Positions 23,899 to 34,247 of a stretch of DNA of 64,000 nucleotides are shown here, one piece after another. Source of the DNA: Welwitschia mirabilis (Eukaryota > Gnetophyta > Gnetopsida > Welwitschiales). Where the stretch lies: assembly GCA_051453625.1 (NCBI GenBank), contig JBOZIK010000001.1:258036064-258100063 (forward strand), read 5' to 3'. A model generated the notes under the pieces. That model made no database searches. It was not told the origin of the DNA and saw only the letters and a program-made list of their open reading frames with translations. Within the stretch, counting starts at the first letter, position 1; every line of letters starts with the position of its first letter. The position numbers and the translations under genes were made by a program.

Positions 23899-24341
23899 TA
23901 AGAAAATAAAAGAAAGAGAGGAAAAAAGGAAATGCACTTGTATGAAAAAAATGAAAAGTATCTCGTCTTTACAAAAGAGGAAAGAATCTTTATATATAGA
24001 TAAATAGAAGAAAAAAATCTCAAGACCACATGATTAGCATTGATAAGTGGAATGGGTGATAAGTGATATCAGANNNNNNNNNNNNNNNNNNNNNNNNNNN
24101 NNNNNNNNNNNNNNNNNNNNNNNNNNNNNNNNNNNNNNNNNNNNNNNNNNNNNNNNNNNNNNNNNNNNNNNNNTAAGAAAATAAAAGAAAGAGAGGAAAA
24201 AACACTTGTATGAAAAAAATGAAAAGTATCTCATCTTTACAAAAGAGGAAAGAATCTTTATATATAGATAAATAGAAGAAAAAAAGCTCAAGACCACATG
24301 ATTAGCATTGATAAGTGGAATGGGTGATAAGTGATATCAGA
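23899..24341. repeat. ~170-base duplication flanking an exact 100-base gap
   Basis: 23899-24073 and 24174-24341 are the same sequence apart from a 7-base indel and two or so substitutions. With exactly 100 Ns between them this looks like unmerged contig ends or two haplotypes placed in tandem. Confidence 0.75.
24074..24173. other. Assembly gap (exactly 100 N)
   Basis: Flanked by a duplication of about 170 bases. Confidence 0.95.
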
Positions 24342-24548
24342 GTATAAAAAAGAAATCATATTTATAACTCATACAACTAACTAGGGTAAGTAATTTTCTT
24401 ATTTTAATTAGCAAGGTTAATTACATGCATGATTTCCTCATGCTAGCTTCTTCTTAATCCTTCATAAGCTCATAAGTAGTTTTAATTCATCCATGAAATG
24501 CATCAAAAGAATACATGCATAAATCTCAAAATTTTCCTCTGGCATAAT

Positions 24549-24591
24549 TGTAGGGCTTAAAAACCCTTAAGCCTACACAATGTAGAGACGT
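24549..24591 (-). repeat. 3' LTR of element D, left piece
   Basis: The 43 bases TGTAGGGCTTAAAAACCC... match the start of the other LTR at 33703. The match stops where the LTR of element B begins and resumes at about 31947. Confidence 0.65.
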
Positions 24592-25780
24592 TGATGATGC
24601 ATTGCCAAATTTCATGTATTTGATGGGTATTATGAGTTATTTTTTAAGACATTTATACAGGTTTAAATGCAAGTCTAATAGTTATGAAGAGTTAATGGAT
24701 GATCATGAAAACATGCAATTCATGGCATATTTAGAGGCATTTTAGGCATAGTCTAATACTCAGTGCTTTGGAGGAAGATCAATGATGCGAAATGTAGACT
24801 TATCTTAAGCTAAAAAGATAAGGAAGACTATTGTCTACATTATCATGCCGATGATAGGAAGGATGATCTTTTCTAAAGAGGTGTCATTCTTATTGTCATC
24901 TTCATAATATGTAAAATAACAATTGATGACTCACCTATTATTATCCTTAGTGTCGTTCCCATAACAATTAGGATGACACTAAAATGGCTACCCAACTTTC
25001 ATCTGTTTCATCCATTTCTTTCTTAGGATTGAGTGCATTTTCTACATGTCTGTTATACCTTGAGCAATGATTATGTTTTTATTATTGTATAAATAGACCT
25101 TCCCTTTAATAATCCTATTATATTTGATGCACTGAAAATCATTATAATAAAAGATATAAGGGTAGAAGATCCATCTTGAGTAGCTGCAAAGAGACATCTC
25201 CTTGGTGCTGAAATATGTATCCTCCATTGAGATACAATTGCTTTATAACCTAGATGCTAATTTGATTAATATAAACTCTATTTTTTAAATATTTTATATG
25301 TTACTTATGGTTTATATTATTCTTGATTCAGTAACAATCTCACTTATGATATAGGTCTTAAGGACAACCTTTGTTAAGGTTGATGATACTAGTTTAGATG
25401 CATTTTTTGCATTACATTCTATTCAAATTACTTGATAGCTTAAGTTAGTCTCAATTAGTAACAATTGCCCTAACTAATTTAAGTTATGTAGGGCCAATAT
25501 TCTTAATAAGTTAATTTGGTAATTGAATAGGTGTTCATCTCGATTAGGTTGCATTTGAATTGCATTGTATATGTATTTTCTCAAATCATTACATCAAGTT
25601 CAATAGGATATAATATTTCTTTAAAAATTAATTCTCTTACTTCTGTCAAGTACCTTCAATGGATTTACAACATTTGGGTCCTTTCCATCTATACTAGTAT
25701 GCTATATTTGTGATATATTTATTTGTAATTAATAGGATTTAATAAAGGATAAAACATAGAAAAAATTACGTGCCATAAAA
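24592..25780 (+). repeat. 5' LTR of element B
   Basis: About 1.2 kb. It shares long blocks with 30723-31946, for example the GGTTGATGATACTAGTTTAG-type segment (25379-25398) also at 31538. TATAAATA lies at 25088-25095. The first bases are rearranged relative to the family start TGTTGTGATGCC. Confidence 0.8.
25088..25095 (+). promoter_or_regulatory. Putative TATA box in the 5' LTR of element B
   Basis: TATAAATA followed by GACCTTCCCTTT. The same context in the 3' LTR has TATACAAATA (31239-31248). Position in the LTR matches that in element A. Confidence 0.55.
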
Positions 25781-25783
25781 TCT

Positions 25784-25801
25784 TGGCACCATTGCTAGGG
25801 A
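25784..25801 (+). promoter_or_regulatory. Primer-binding site of element B (tRNA-Asp type)
   Basis: TGGCACCATTGCTAGGGA is the best-kept primer site of the family in this window, differing from the Athila-type site (TGGCGCC...) mainly by G-to-A and C-to-T changes. Confidence 0.7.
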
Positions 25802-26330
25802 AGGCTACGGAGGGATATAAGGATTGTCATCGCTTAGGTGAGTAAATAAAATTTTAGTTGAAACATTTATCTATAGTGACATTATATTTATAGTTATAAT
25901 TATAGATTTTCTTTTCATAATTTTGGTTTTTTAGTCTGTAATAAGTACTATGATCCCCTCTGTCATTCCTTTGTCATCTCCATAACACTAAGGATAGTAA
26001 TTCACATATTTATTTTTTCTGTAAGAATTTTTTTGAGTTTATGTTTCTAGTTTCTATAGCATAATAATACATTATCTCCACTATGTTTCTCGTGATACAT
26101 AAGATGGAGATAGTTACTTTTATTTTCTACAATTTGTTCTTTTTGTTCTATGGTTTTTTTTCTATGTTCATTCTGTTAGTAATTCCCACTATAGTTAAAA
26201 TGATAACCATTACATATCTTTTGAGTGTTAAGGATCTAAACAATTTTGGTAAAAAGAGGAAACATCAAAGAAAGCAGAACTTAATCTTCACTATGTACTT
26301 ATCTTCCTTACCATTGTATTCCATTCTTCT
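25802..26330. other. Leader of element B
   Basis: A+T-rich, starting GGCTACGGAGGG. It contains GTCATCTCCATAACAC (25974), a decayed form of the family palindrome. The open stretches 26083-26349 and 25531-25713 (the latter inside the LTR) have no recognisable features. Confidence 0.4.
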
Positions 26331-28200
26331 GAATTGCCTCAATAACTAGAGATAAAAGGACCCTTCGGAAAATTCTTTCTAAAATGAGAAGAAACTTAAA
26401 AAATTCTAAGGATAATGGCAAGAAAACCCTTTAAGAAATTTTTATAGAAAGAGAAAGAGCAACGCAACATGACGTTGAAAGTGGGAATTGAATCTATTCC
26501 TCTTTTTAACCTTCTTATTCTTCCTCCTCTTTTTTTAAAACTTTATATAGAAATAAAAATGAATATTTTCTGCATTTTATGGATTTCACCTCATTTAAAA
26601 AACATCATATAATCATTTTTATCAATCCCATTCATCTCTTATAAATCACTATGAAGATGATCCACCTCCTATGAACTACTATGAGGAAGAAAATGATTTG
26701 ATGAAAGAAATAATTGATGAAAAGAAGAAGAGCTAAGAAAATAATAATAAATACCTAGGAAATTTAATTAATATCTTTCAAAAAACACTATGAAAAAATC
26801 ACTGTTATTTTATAATATAACATCCTCCTCATCCTACCTTGATAAAAATTAGGAGAACCTAAAAATAAATGATAGTGATTCTTACTTTCAAATAGAAAAT
26901 GAAATTTATGGATTAAACTTCAACATCCTACTCATTAGGGAATAAGAAAAGGAGAGATAAAAATAACTTAATTTAAATCTTTTAATGATAAGGACGAGGA
27001 TGACCATTTATTCCATTATGATATTGAGGTACTAGATTATATTTCTGCCATCCATTTACTACTAGACAATCTAGATAAGGTATCTATTCATGAATAATAT
27101 AAAAACTTTTTAATCCATGATGAAGATAATGCTTGTATTTATCTTGATGAGTTTTTTAATAATCCAACAACTTAGAGAATAAGAGCCATACTCCATAAGA
27201 GAAGGAAGATATAGTTACAAATAATGACAAGAAAAGTAAAGAAATAATTAACAAAATAGCGATAAAGACAATAATGAAGAAAATGACCATAATGAAGGAC
27301 CTATAGAGATTTATTCAAACTTCGTAAAGGATATACTTGTTCATTCTACCCATGCTTCTCCATCCTTTCCACCTATTCCTTCATGTACAACTTTAAATCA
27401 CATCATTTCTTCCACCTCCACATTACCTTATGATCTTAATAAGGATAACATTTCTCCATCTCTTCCATTTGAACCTTTATGTAATTCTTAAAGTCATGTT
27501 CCCTTTGTTGACTTTCATAAAACCCATAATTTTAAAGAGTCTATTCCTCCTGTCCATCAATATCTACATTTCAAAAATCTATGTGACACTTAAAGTAACA
27601 TCCTTTCTTTTTCTACGAAGTTTACTTTACCTTATGGTTTTAATGATTACCCTTTTTAAAGTTTGACTTAGAATATATTGGAATTTTAAATTGAGTAAAC
27701 CTTATCTTCTTGATGATAATCCATGCTTAGAAATAAATCTTAAGGAGCTTTTTAATCTTATTAAACATTATTAAAAGCCCTTAAAAATTTCTTGGATCCA
27801 TTCTTTAAGTTATGCCTTGAATGAATTTTATAATGATACTCATGAATTACAATGTTTTAATAAGAGATTATTTGCCAATGAAATTTATCACTTCTTTATC
27901 TTTTATTTTAATTTTAAAATTTGTGCTATTAAAGTTTTATCTTTCTAATCTCTATTCCTCTTGATTTTTCTCCAAAATGATTATATACCTTTTATGTTTT
28001 AATAATTGATTTTAATTTAATTTTACCCTTACTTTTCTAAAAAGTACATTACTTAAGTGCATCTTTTACACAAATAGTTAAACCTATTAATAGTTTGGTA
28101 CTTATATTTTAAAAAAGTACATCTTAAATGGCTCAGTTAAAATCTCCAATTTAAACACTTAGGAAATTTAAAATTTAATGAATAGAGGTTAAAAATTATT
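26331..28200 (+). pseudogene. Unrecognised conserved ORF of the A/B/C/H family, copy in B
   Basis: Product not recognised. Block order: DKRTL (26348), VESGN and FFKTLYRNKNE (26480-26560), FHYDIEVLDYISAIHLLLDN (27015-27080), an acidic/Asn-rich stretch (27170-27310), HASPSFPPIPS-like Pro/Ser sequence (27350-27500), NPCLEINLKELFNLIKHY (27720-27772), SLSYALNEFYNDTHELQ (27805-27855), FNKRLFANEIYHFF (27855-27896), IPFMF (27987) and KKVHLNGSV-type integrase tail (28113-28140). Frames change several times and stops are common. No gag core like A's is present, so B and C differ from A at the 5' part of the coding region. Confidence 0.55.
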
Positions 28201-28469
28201 AAGATATCTATTGGTTAAATCTTAAATATGATAGAAGCACTTGTCTTGAATTTTTCTCCTATCATTATCTATATTATTCCTTAGCTGATTCTTTTGATAA
28301 ACATTATGCTATCACTTAAACATCTTTAACTTGGCTAATGTTTTACTTTGTGAAGTTACCATGATTAGTAAATCTTTTACTTAGGCATTTTAAAGTGATA
28401 AGATGAGATTCATCTAATATTAAGACATTCAAATGTCTAAAAACTTCATTTTAAAAGAAGATGTATTGG

Positions 28470-28472
<3 letters not shown>

Positions 28473-28536
<64 letters not shown>
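28473..28536. repeat. (TC)32 microsatellite
   Basis: Uninterrupted TC repeat of 64 bases ending at a 10-base gap, so the real length is unknown. The corresponding places in A (about 7530) and C (43705) have only TTCTCTCTT or TTCTCTCAA, so the repeat expanded inside B. Confidence 0.9.
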
Positions 28537-28546
28537 NNNNNNNNNN
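28537..28546. other. Assembly gap (10 N) at the end of the (TC)n repeat
   Basis: Probably a sequencing stop in the microsatellite. Confidence 0.95.
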
Positions 28547-29910
28547 TACAAGTCTTTAGTTGTTTGGGCATTCTTTCTTATTTCTCATCTCATTACTTTA
28601 CCCTTAAGGGTACTTGGTCATGTAGAATTTACTTTTCCACTTTTAAAAAAAAAAAAAGAAAAGAAAAAAAGAAAATAGAAAATAAAAGAAATAGATAATA
28701 ACCATGATCTCTCATATCTGAGCTAAAACCATGGACACCATGATGTCCTACTACAAGTGTGGCAGGGCAAATTTTCCTAAGAAGCCTTTGGTAGTATGAT
28801 ATCATAACCATGAAAACTCCATTAGGGGGTTAGTTGGCCATGCTATATGGGTCCTTACTTCTTTAATAGTGCATCATGAAAAAATAATTTTTTCTTAGAG
28901 GATATGGGATTAGTGATGTCCCTCATGTCATTAGAGGTATTACTTATTTTCTAGATTCATTTTCTATATAGTACTTTTACATGATCATTATACTTTTTTC
29001 AGATTCTGGTGTTGTTTTGGGATATGATTAGGCAAGTTCATTTCTAAGTATCTTTTGATCTTATCATCCATTGATTGATAACATTAGATATACTAGACAT
29101 CATCATAATAATTGTCCATTTGAGTGGTACTTTTTGAAGATGTTTTTACATTATGTCATGCATTATTAATCAGGTAATTTTATGATTTTCATTAAGGGAC
29201 TTTACTAGGTTGGAATTTTGGGTAAGTAAACAATCTTCTTCATGTTCCTAGTTGTATGTTTTCATTATATTTTCTTAGTTGTTTTGTTTGAAATTTTTAA
29301 AGTCATTTAGGTATCTTTTTCTACATAATAATTAGGACTTAATCATTTGATAGTTTTTGATTATCTTTTTATTTTCACTTGTAGTTTTTATCCATAAGGG
29401 TTGTTTTTATTTTAGCACTTTAATTAACACATTTCTTTCACTTTCATTGATATTTTCCTTTCACTTTGATTGATGCATTCCTTTTAATTTATGCTAATGT
29501 TTTTCAATTTCTTTTCTTTTAATTTTTCATATATCCACTTACAAGATTCTAAATGATTTTTGTATTTGAGTAACATTTGAGGATTTTATTTAGCATTAAT
29601 TATATTTCTTTGGGGCGTTATCATGGCCTGATCCTTTTTATTGCCTTGATATTTTCCTATTTTGGCTCCTTTATCATGATTTCTTAGATGACGATTCTTA
29701 CCTTTTACATATCTTTTAGAATTTATGAAGGATTTTTAAGGCTTCATTATTATTATTCTTGATTATCTAATTTTACATAGACTCCACTATTTTTCCATAA
29801 CCTTCTTTTTTCTGAGTGTCATTCCATGTATGTCATCTAGATGACTAGGTGAATGACATAGCTCCTCTTTGGTTATTGCAATATGGGACGTATTGTTTCT
29901 TCAATTGGTT

Positions 29911-29979
29911 GGGGGTGGGGATTTAAGGGGGAGGAGGAGGCGAGGAGGAGAGGGGAAGGGGAGACAGAAGGGGGAAGAA
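29911..29979 (+). repeat. G-rich purine tract, possible G-quadruplex
   Basis: Almost pure G/A tract with runs of four or five G. The matching places in A (about 8885) and C (about 46465) have single short G runs, so it grew in B. It could form a G-quadruplex or act as a second polypurine primer; both are inference. Confidence 0.55.
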
Positions 29980-30703
29980 CCAATTTCTATGAAATCTTGA
30001 AGATATTTTACAAAAAAAATTATTTATAAGGATTATTGCACTGATTAATATATGATTTTATATGCATTATTTTAAAGGCCATAACAACATAGTTATAAAA
30101 CTTTCTTGTAGGTGTGATCTAGAATACTCAAGAAATCTTGAATAAGGAAAGTAATATTATCATTATTATTCAAATTTTTTCCTTATATATTATATTTAAA
30201 ACTTACTAATGGATTTATATACATCATTTTTAAGTTACCACTGCTTAGTTTATACACATCATTTTAAATATCACTATCCCTGATTATGCATACACATCAT
30301 CATTTTCTGAAACTATCATTTCTACATCTTATTATAATTATTGTGTATGACATTCAATTTCTATATTATAATGTATTAAATTATTTAAGTAGGAAACTAA
30401 TGAAAATATCAGTACTTGTAGTTTTGTTTTTTGTTTTTTTTTTTAAATGATCATATTTATAGATATATTACTTTTCTTTTGATTTTCTAAGAGCTTTCAT
30501 CCCCATTAACATCTAGATGACATATAAGATAACATATCTATTTTATATCCCACAGAGGTATTATATCATTTAATTGATTTTTGATGTTTATTTCTACATG
30601 ATAAATATTCAGGAACTCAATTTACATTTTTCTTAGTTAGTAGTTATCTTAGAAAATTTGGCTTACAAGCATAGTTATTTGTCTAGTTTTGTCAGGGATT
30701 GAC

Positions 30704-30722
30704 AAGGCTAAGTGGAGGGCTA
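30704..30722 (+). promoter_or_regulatory. Polypurine tract of element B
   Basis: AAGGCTAAGTGGAGGGCTA immediately before the 3' LTR start TGTTGTTCTACC. Same word as in A and C. Confidence 0.7.
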
Positions 30723-31946
30723 TGTTGTTCTACCAAATTATGTGTTTTTAATGGGATATTATGAGTTATTTTGAAAGACATTTACACAAGTTTAAATGCA
30801 ATTTTGATGATTTCATGGAACCATGCAATTCTTAGCATATGTAGAGGCATTTTAGACATATTCTAATACTTAATGCTTTAGAGGAAGATCAATGATGCAA
30901 AAGATAGACTTTCCTTAATCTAGAAGATAAGAAAGATTATCATTCCCAAGACAGATAGGACGATAGCACCCTAGTAGCTACTTGGGATGCTGGTGGGACT
31001 AGAGCTAGGAGTCAATGAATAGTATTTTATTAAGAGGTGTCTTCTCCAGTGTCATCTCCATGAAATGTAGGAGAATAATTGATGACTCATCTATCATCAT
31101 TTCTAGTGTCATCCCCATAACAATCAACACTCAAATGGATGGATAACTTTTATCTATTTCTTCCATTTCTTTCTTAGGATTGAACATGTCTTCTAGCACA
31201 TCCATTACATCTTAAGTGATGGTTACATTTTATTTGCTATACAAATAAACCTTCCCTTTAATCTTTCTATCATCTTCGATGTACTAAAAATTCTTGTAAT
31301 AGGAGATTGAAGGGAGTAAATTCTATTTTTAGTGGTCACAGAGAGACATCTCCTTGGTGTTGGACTATGCATCCTCCATTGAAGTGTGGCTTATTTGTAA
31401 CCTGAATGCTAGTTTGCTTAATATAAATTATATTTCTTCTTAATTTCTTAAATTCTTTACATGTTTCTTATGATTTATATTATTCTTAATTAGGTAATAG
31501 TTTCATTTACAATATAGGTCTTAAGGGCAACCTTTGTTAAGGTTGATGATATTAGTTTAGGTGCATTTTCTGCATTACATTCTATTTGACTTACTTAATA
31601 GTTTAAGTTAGTTTTAATTAGTGATAGTTTCCCTAACTAATTTAGGTTGTATAGGGCTAATCTTCTTAACAAGTTGATTTGGTAATTAGATAGGTGTTCA
31701 TTTAGATTAGGTTACATTTGCATTACACTATGTATTTATTTTCTCATATCATTACATTAAGCTTAATAGGATATATATTTCTTTAGATTTGGAATCAATT
31801 CTCCTTATTCTCTTACTTGCCTTTAATGGATTTATGACATTTGGGTTATTCTTATTTATACTAGTGTATCATATTTGCAATACAATTATTTGTAATTAAT
31901 AGGATTTAATAAAGGATAGAACATTGCAACATTATGTACCATAACA
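30723..31946 (+). repeat. 3' LTR of element B
   Basis: Starts TGTTGTTCTACC and ends CCATAACA. It matches the 5' LTR. A segment at 30960-31020 that is shortened in the 5' LTR corresponds to the AACTAGGAGGCT segment in element C (38260-38280). Confidence 0.75.
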
Positions 31947-32187
31947 ATTTGGAAGAAGGAGCTCTAGAAATTTAATCAATAAATTGTAAGCTCATTTTAT
32001 TATTTTTATCATAATATTTATACTATAGCATAATCAAAAAATATAGGATTAGATCCATAAAGAATGGATCTAATTCTTTAAACAAATAGAAAATAGTTAA
32101 AATAAAATAAATAAAACATAGCACATGGGCATCTCCATTGTGCTATTGATTTGAAAAAAAAATTATATACTCTTTTAACTCCTCTAC
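31947..32187 (-). repeat. 3' LTR of element D, right piece
   Basis: GGAAGAAGGAGCTC... matches 33753-33983 base for base over long stretches (the ATAGCATAAT and TAGATCCATAAA blocks, and GCATCTCCATT). Joined with 24549-24591 it makes a ~280-base LTR. Confidence 0.7.
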
Positions 32188-32300
32188 ATTTCAAGACTAG
32201 ATCCTATGAGAGCCTTAACATTAAAAATGAATCTTATAGCTAAAGAAGAACTAAGCTGAGTAAGTAATAATCTAAAGAAGCACTAAGATGAAGCAGCACA

Positions 32301-32402
32301 AAGCTTGAGGTAGCAGTGAGCTTATGATAGAACTGAACTTAAGGTAGCATTGAGCTTATGGTAGTACTGAGCTTATGGTAGCACTGATCTTAAGGTTAAG
32401 AT
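32301..32402. repeat. 17-base minisatellite, six units, in element D
   Basis: Head-to-tail units of exactly 17 bases start at 32301, 32318, 32335, 32352, 32369 and 32386. The type is GAGCTTATGGTAGCACT, with one to six differences per unit. It lies between the gag stop and the LTR. Since 17 is not a multiple of three it was not a protein repeat. Confidence 0.8.
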
Positions 32403-33236
32403 CCATCTAGTTCTATTTCAACATCTTCCTTTTTATCTTCTTGTACCTAATTCTCATTAATTTCTACTATAAATGATAATTGTTTTAGTTTTTCATCTAA
32501 TAAGTCCCAAGCATTCTCATTAATTTCTACTAGAATTGATTATTGTTTTAGTTTACTATATACTAAGTATCAAGCATGGTCTTGATAATTGATATCTTTA
32601 TGTCAATAATAACAAATTCTAGCATCCTTCCCTATAATAAATTTCTTGCCTTTGTTTGTAGAAAATAAAGCATCATTCCCTTCATCTTGATTCATTTTTC
32701 TTACTTCATCAAGTAGAGTTGAAATTTGGTTATCTAAGAAGCATGAAATCTTATTTAATGTGAATACAATGTGCTTACATGTTAATGGAAGATTACTTAA
32801 TAAAATAGCTTTTACATTGTCTTCATTTACTTTAGAATTTACAACTATAAATTGAGTCAAGAAAGATTGAAAATAATTGATGTATCAATTCATATCTCTT
32901 AATTCTCTAAATTTTAAGCTATATAACTAATGTTTTAAATATTTTTTTATCTTCATCTCTACTAGATCCAAAAATTTTATTTAGTTGATCCCATACTTCT
33001 TATGATTTATTATTTAAATTGATATGGCAAAGATAATCATGTTTAAGACTTAAATCAATTAATGATAATACCTCTTGATCTATATCTTCCTAATCATTAA
33101 TTTTACTAGCATCTAATGGCTTGGAATACTTACCACTAGTTACCTTGCATAGAACTTTATTAATCAATAGTAACTTCATTTTAATCTTCTAGGCATGAAA
33201 GTTTTTACCATTAAATTTTTGTATCTCTTTGTCCAT
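32396..33236 (-). pseudogene. Gag of element D (Ty1/copia type), nearly complete
   Basis: Would form the particle of a copia-type element. The Met codon at 33236-33234 starts MDKEIQKFNGKNFHA, the usual copia gag beginning, followed by KIKMKLLLIN, SLIDLSLKHDYLCHI and EVWDQLNKIFGS. After a frame shift near 32920 it continues MTQFIVVNSKVNEDNV (32860), LLSNLPL, and a decayed CX2C zinc knuckle (CYY, stop, HK, at about 32605). The C-terminus has a 21-residue tandem duplication (32451-32576) and ends at a stop at 32398-32396 after ELDGS. Length is about 280 codons. The few internal stops are mostly single-base changes, so this is the best-preserved coding unit in the window. Nothing like protease or RT follows. 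Confidence 0.75.
32451..32576 (-). repeat. 63-base in-frame tandem duplication in the gag of element D
   Basis: 32451-32513 and 32514-32576 are copies of one 63-base unit, each encoding 21 residues on the minus strand (LKQ..I.VEINEN shared). The length keeps the reading frame. Confidence 0.8.
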
Positions 33237-33683
33237 TTTTCTTTGTCCTGCTAAGTGAAGTGAAGTAAAAGTTAGAAATATTAAACTAATTAAAATATGT
33301 ATCCCCAGTTAAATTATCCTTCTTGCCCACTTGAAAAATTAATAATTTTATTACTTTTCCTTTACAAATACTAATAAAGATAACATAATGGCATGAAAAG
33401 TAAAAATGGAAAAGGAATGTAAGGAAAAAATAATTAGGAGGCTTCCATGTTCAGATCTTAAATATTAATTTGGATGATGCAAAAAGGAAATAGGATTAAC
33501 CATTTGTGAAATGAATTTATTAAAGTAGATTCTTTATCATGCAAGCTATTCAACATTTATGCTGAATTGAGTGCTCATATTTGCATCTAGTCTACATTTC
33601 ATAGGAATTTCACATTTGGAAGTTTATAGTTCAACCTTCTTAAAATAGGTAGGATCTTGAGGCTAGAGGTGAAATTGATCCTT
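33237..33683. other. Leader of element D
   Basis: Untranslated region between primer site and gag start on the minus strand. Nothing else was recognised. Confidence 0.5.
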
Positions 33684-33702
33684 AGATCACTTTAATATCA
33701 AT
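33684..33702 (-). promoter_or_regulatory. Primer-binding site of element D (decayed Met tRNA type)
   Basis: On the minus strand ATTGATATTAAAGTGATC abuts the LTR. It resembles TTGGTATCA-AAG/GAG-type initiator Met sites with G-to-A changes. Confidence 0.45.
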
Positions 33703-33983
33703 TATAGGGTTTAAAAACACTTAAGCCCAAAAAATGTAAATGTTGGGAAGAAGGACATTTAGAAATTCACTCAATAAACAATAAGCTTATTTTATTATTT
33801 TTATCATACATATTTATATTATAGCATAATTCAAAAATAGAAGAGTAGATCCATAAATAATGGATCCAATTCCTTAAACAAATAAAAAATAGTTAAAATA
33901 AACTAAATAAAACATGGCACTGAGCATCTCCATTATGCTATTTATTTTTAAAAGATAATTATATACTATTTAATATTAAGACA
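33703..33983 (-). repeat. 5' LTR of element D
   Basis: About 281 bases, uninterrupted, used as the reference for the LTR split by element B. Ends are decayed: TATAGGG for TGTAGGG at the left, AAGACA at the right. Confidence 0.65.
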
Positions 33984-34242
33984 AAATCTCTAATTATAAT
34001 GAATAAAATAATGAATATGCTATGAACCAAGTGCGCTTATATATATCAAGAACATAAAAGTCATAGTAGAATAAATCCACCCATTTATCATTTTTGGTTT
34101 TAGGTAACAGTGCATATGCTTGTTCATGTGTTCATTTATTTTATAATGCATAAAATCTATTAATCATATAACATAATAAAAAAATATCTATTCATAATAT
34201 AGTACACCTATTACATTTATCAAGAATGTAAATGAGTAATAA

Positions 34243-34247
34243 GATGT
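34243..34247. repeat. Target-site duplication of element E (left copy, GATGT)
   Basis: GATGT precedes the left LTR and recurs at 55979-55983 after the right LTR, 21.7 kb away. Confidence 0.75.

Larger units (their letters stand above)
21816..24548. other. A+T-rich stretch without a recognised gene
   Basis: No gene or retrotransposon domain was recognised on either strand. It contains an 11-base gap (23654-23664), a 100-base gap (24074-24173) between duplicated flanks, and many poly-A/T runs. CACTACTACTAGAAA at 22631 loosely resembles a CACTA-transposon end, but no partner end was seen. Confidence 0.5.
28201..30703. other. 3' region of element B, no recognisable coding
   Basis: Corresponds to the 3' regions of A and C. 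It contains the (TC)n microsatellite, a 10-base gap (28537-28546), the conserved block 28735-28880, a perfect palindrome GTCATCTAGATGAC (29832-29845), a G-rich purine tract (29911-29979) and a near-palindrome ACATCTAGATGAC (30509-30521). Confidence 0.5.
24592..31946 (+). mobile_element. Element B: Athila/Tat-like non-autonomous LTR retrotransposon
   Basis: LTRs 24592-25780 and 30723-31946 share blocks throughout with each other and with A and C. A tRNA-Asp-type primer site is three bases inside the 5' LTR and a polypurine tract abuts the 3' LTR. The internal 4.9 kb contains the family's unrecognised ORF and an integrase-C-terminus-like tail, but no gag core, protease, RT or RNase H that I can find. 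It is inserted in an LTR of element D: D's second LTR shows the uninterrupted sequence. The expected target duplication is not convincing (CGTTG versus ATTTG at best). Confidence 0.8.
24549..33983 (-). mobile_element. Element D: small gag-only Ty1/copia-type retrotransposon, split by element B
   Basis: Minus-strand element of about 2.1 kb once element B (24592-31946) is removed. From right to left: 5' LTR (33703-33983), decayed Met-tRNA-type primer site, leader, one gag frame (33236-32396), a short 3' region with a minisatellite, and the 3' LTR (32187-31947 joined to 24591-24549). Its stop codon lies about 200 bases from the 3' LTR and there is no room for pol. This matches the described plant class of terminal-repeat elements that carry only gag (TR-GAG). 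Confidence 0.65.

Noticed and set aside
28433-28678. 81-codon frame rich in Leu-Ser repeats
   Set aside because: It is the translation of the (TC)n microsatellite and runs through a gap.
30965-31010. Alu/7SL-like segment (GTAGCTACTTGGGATGCTGG)
   Set aside because: The same segment in diverged form is part of the LTR in element C (38260-38280, 47515-47530), so it is ordinary LTR sequence and the resemblance is chance.
32603-32860. 85-codon minus-strand frame as a novel small protein
   Set aside because: It is the second half of the gag of element D, with a neighbouring-frame first half and a zinc-knuckle remnant.
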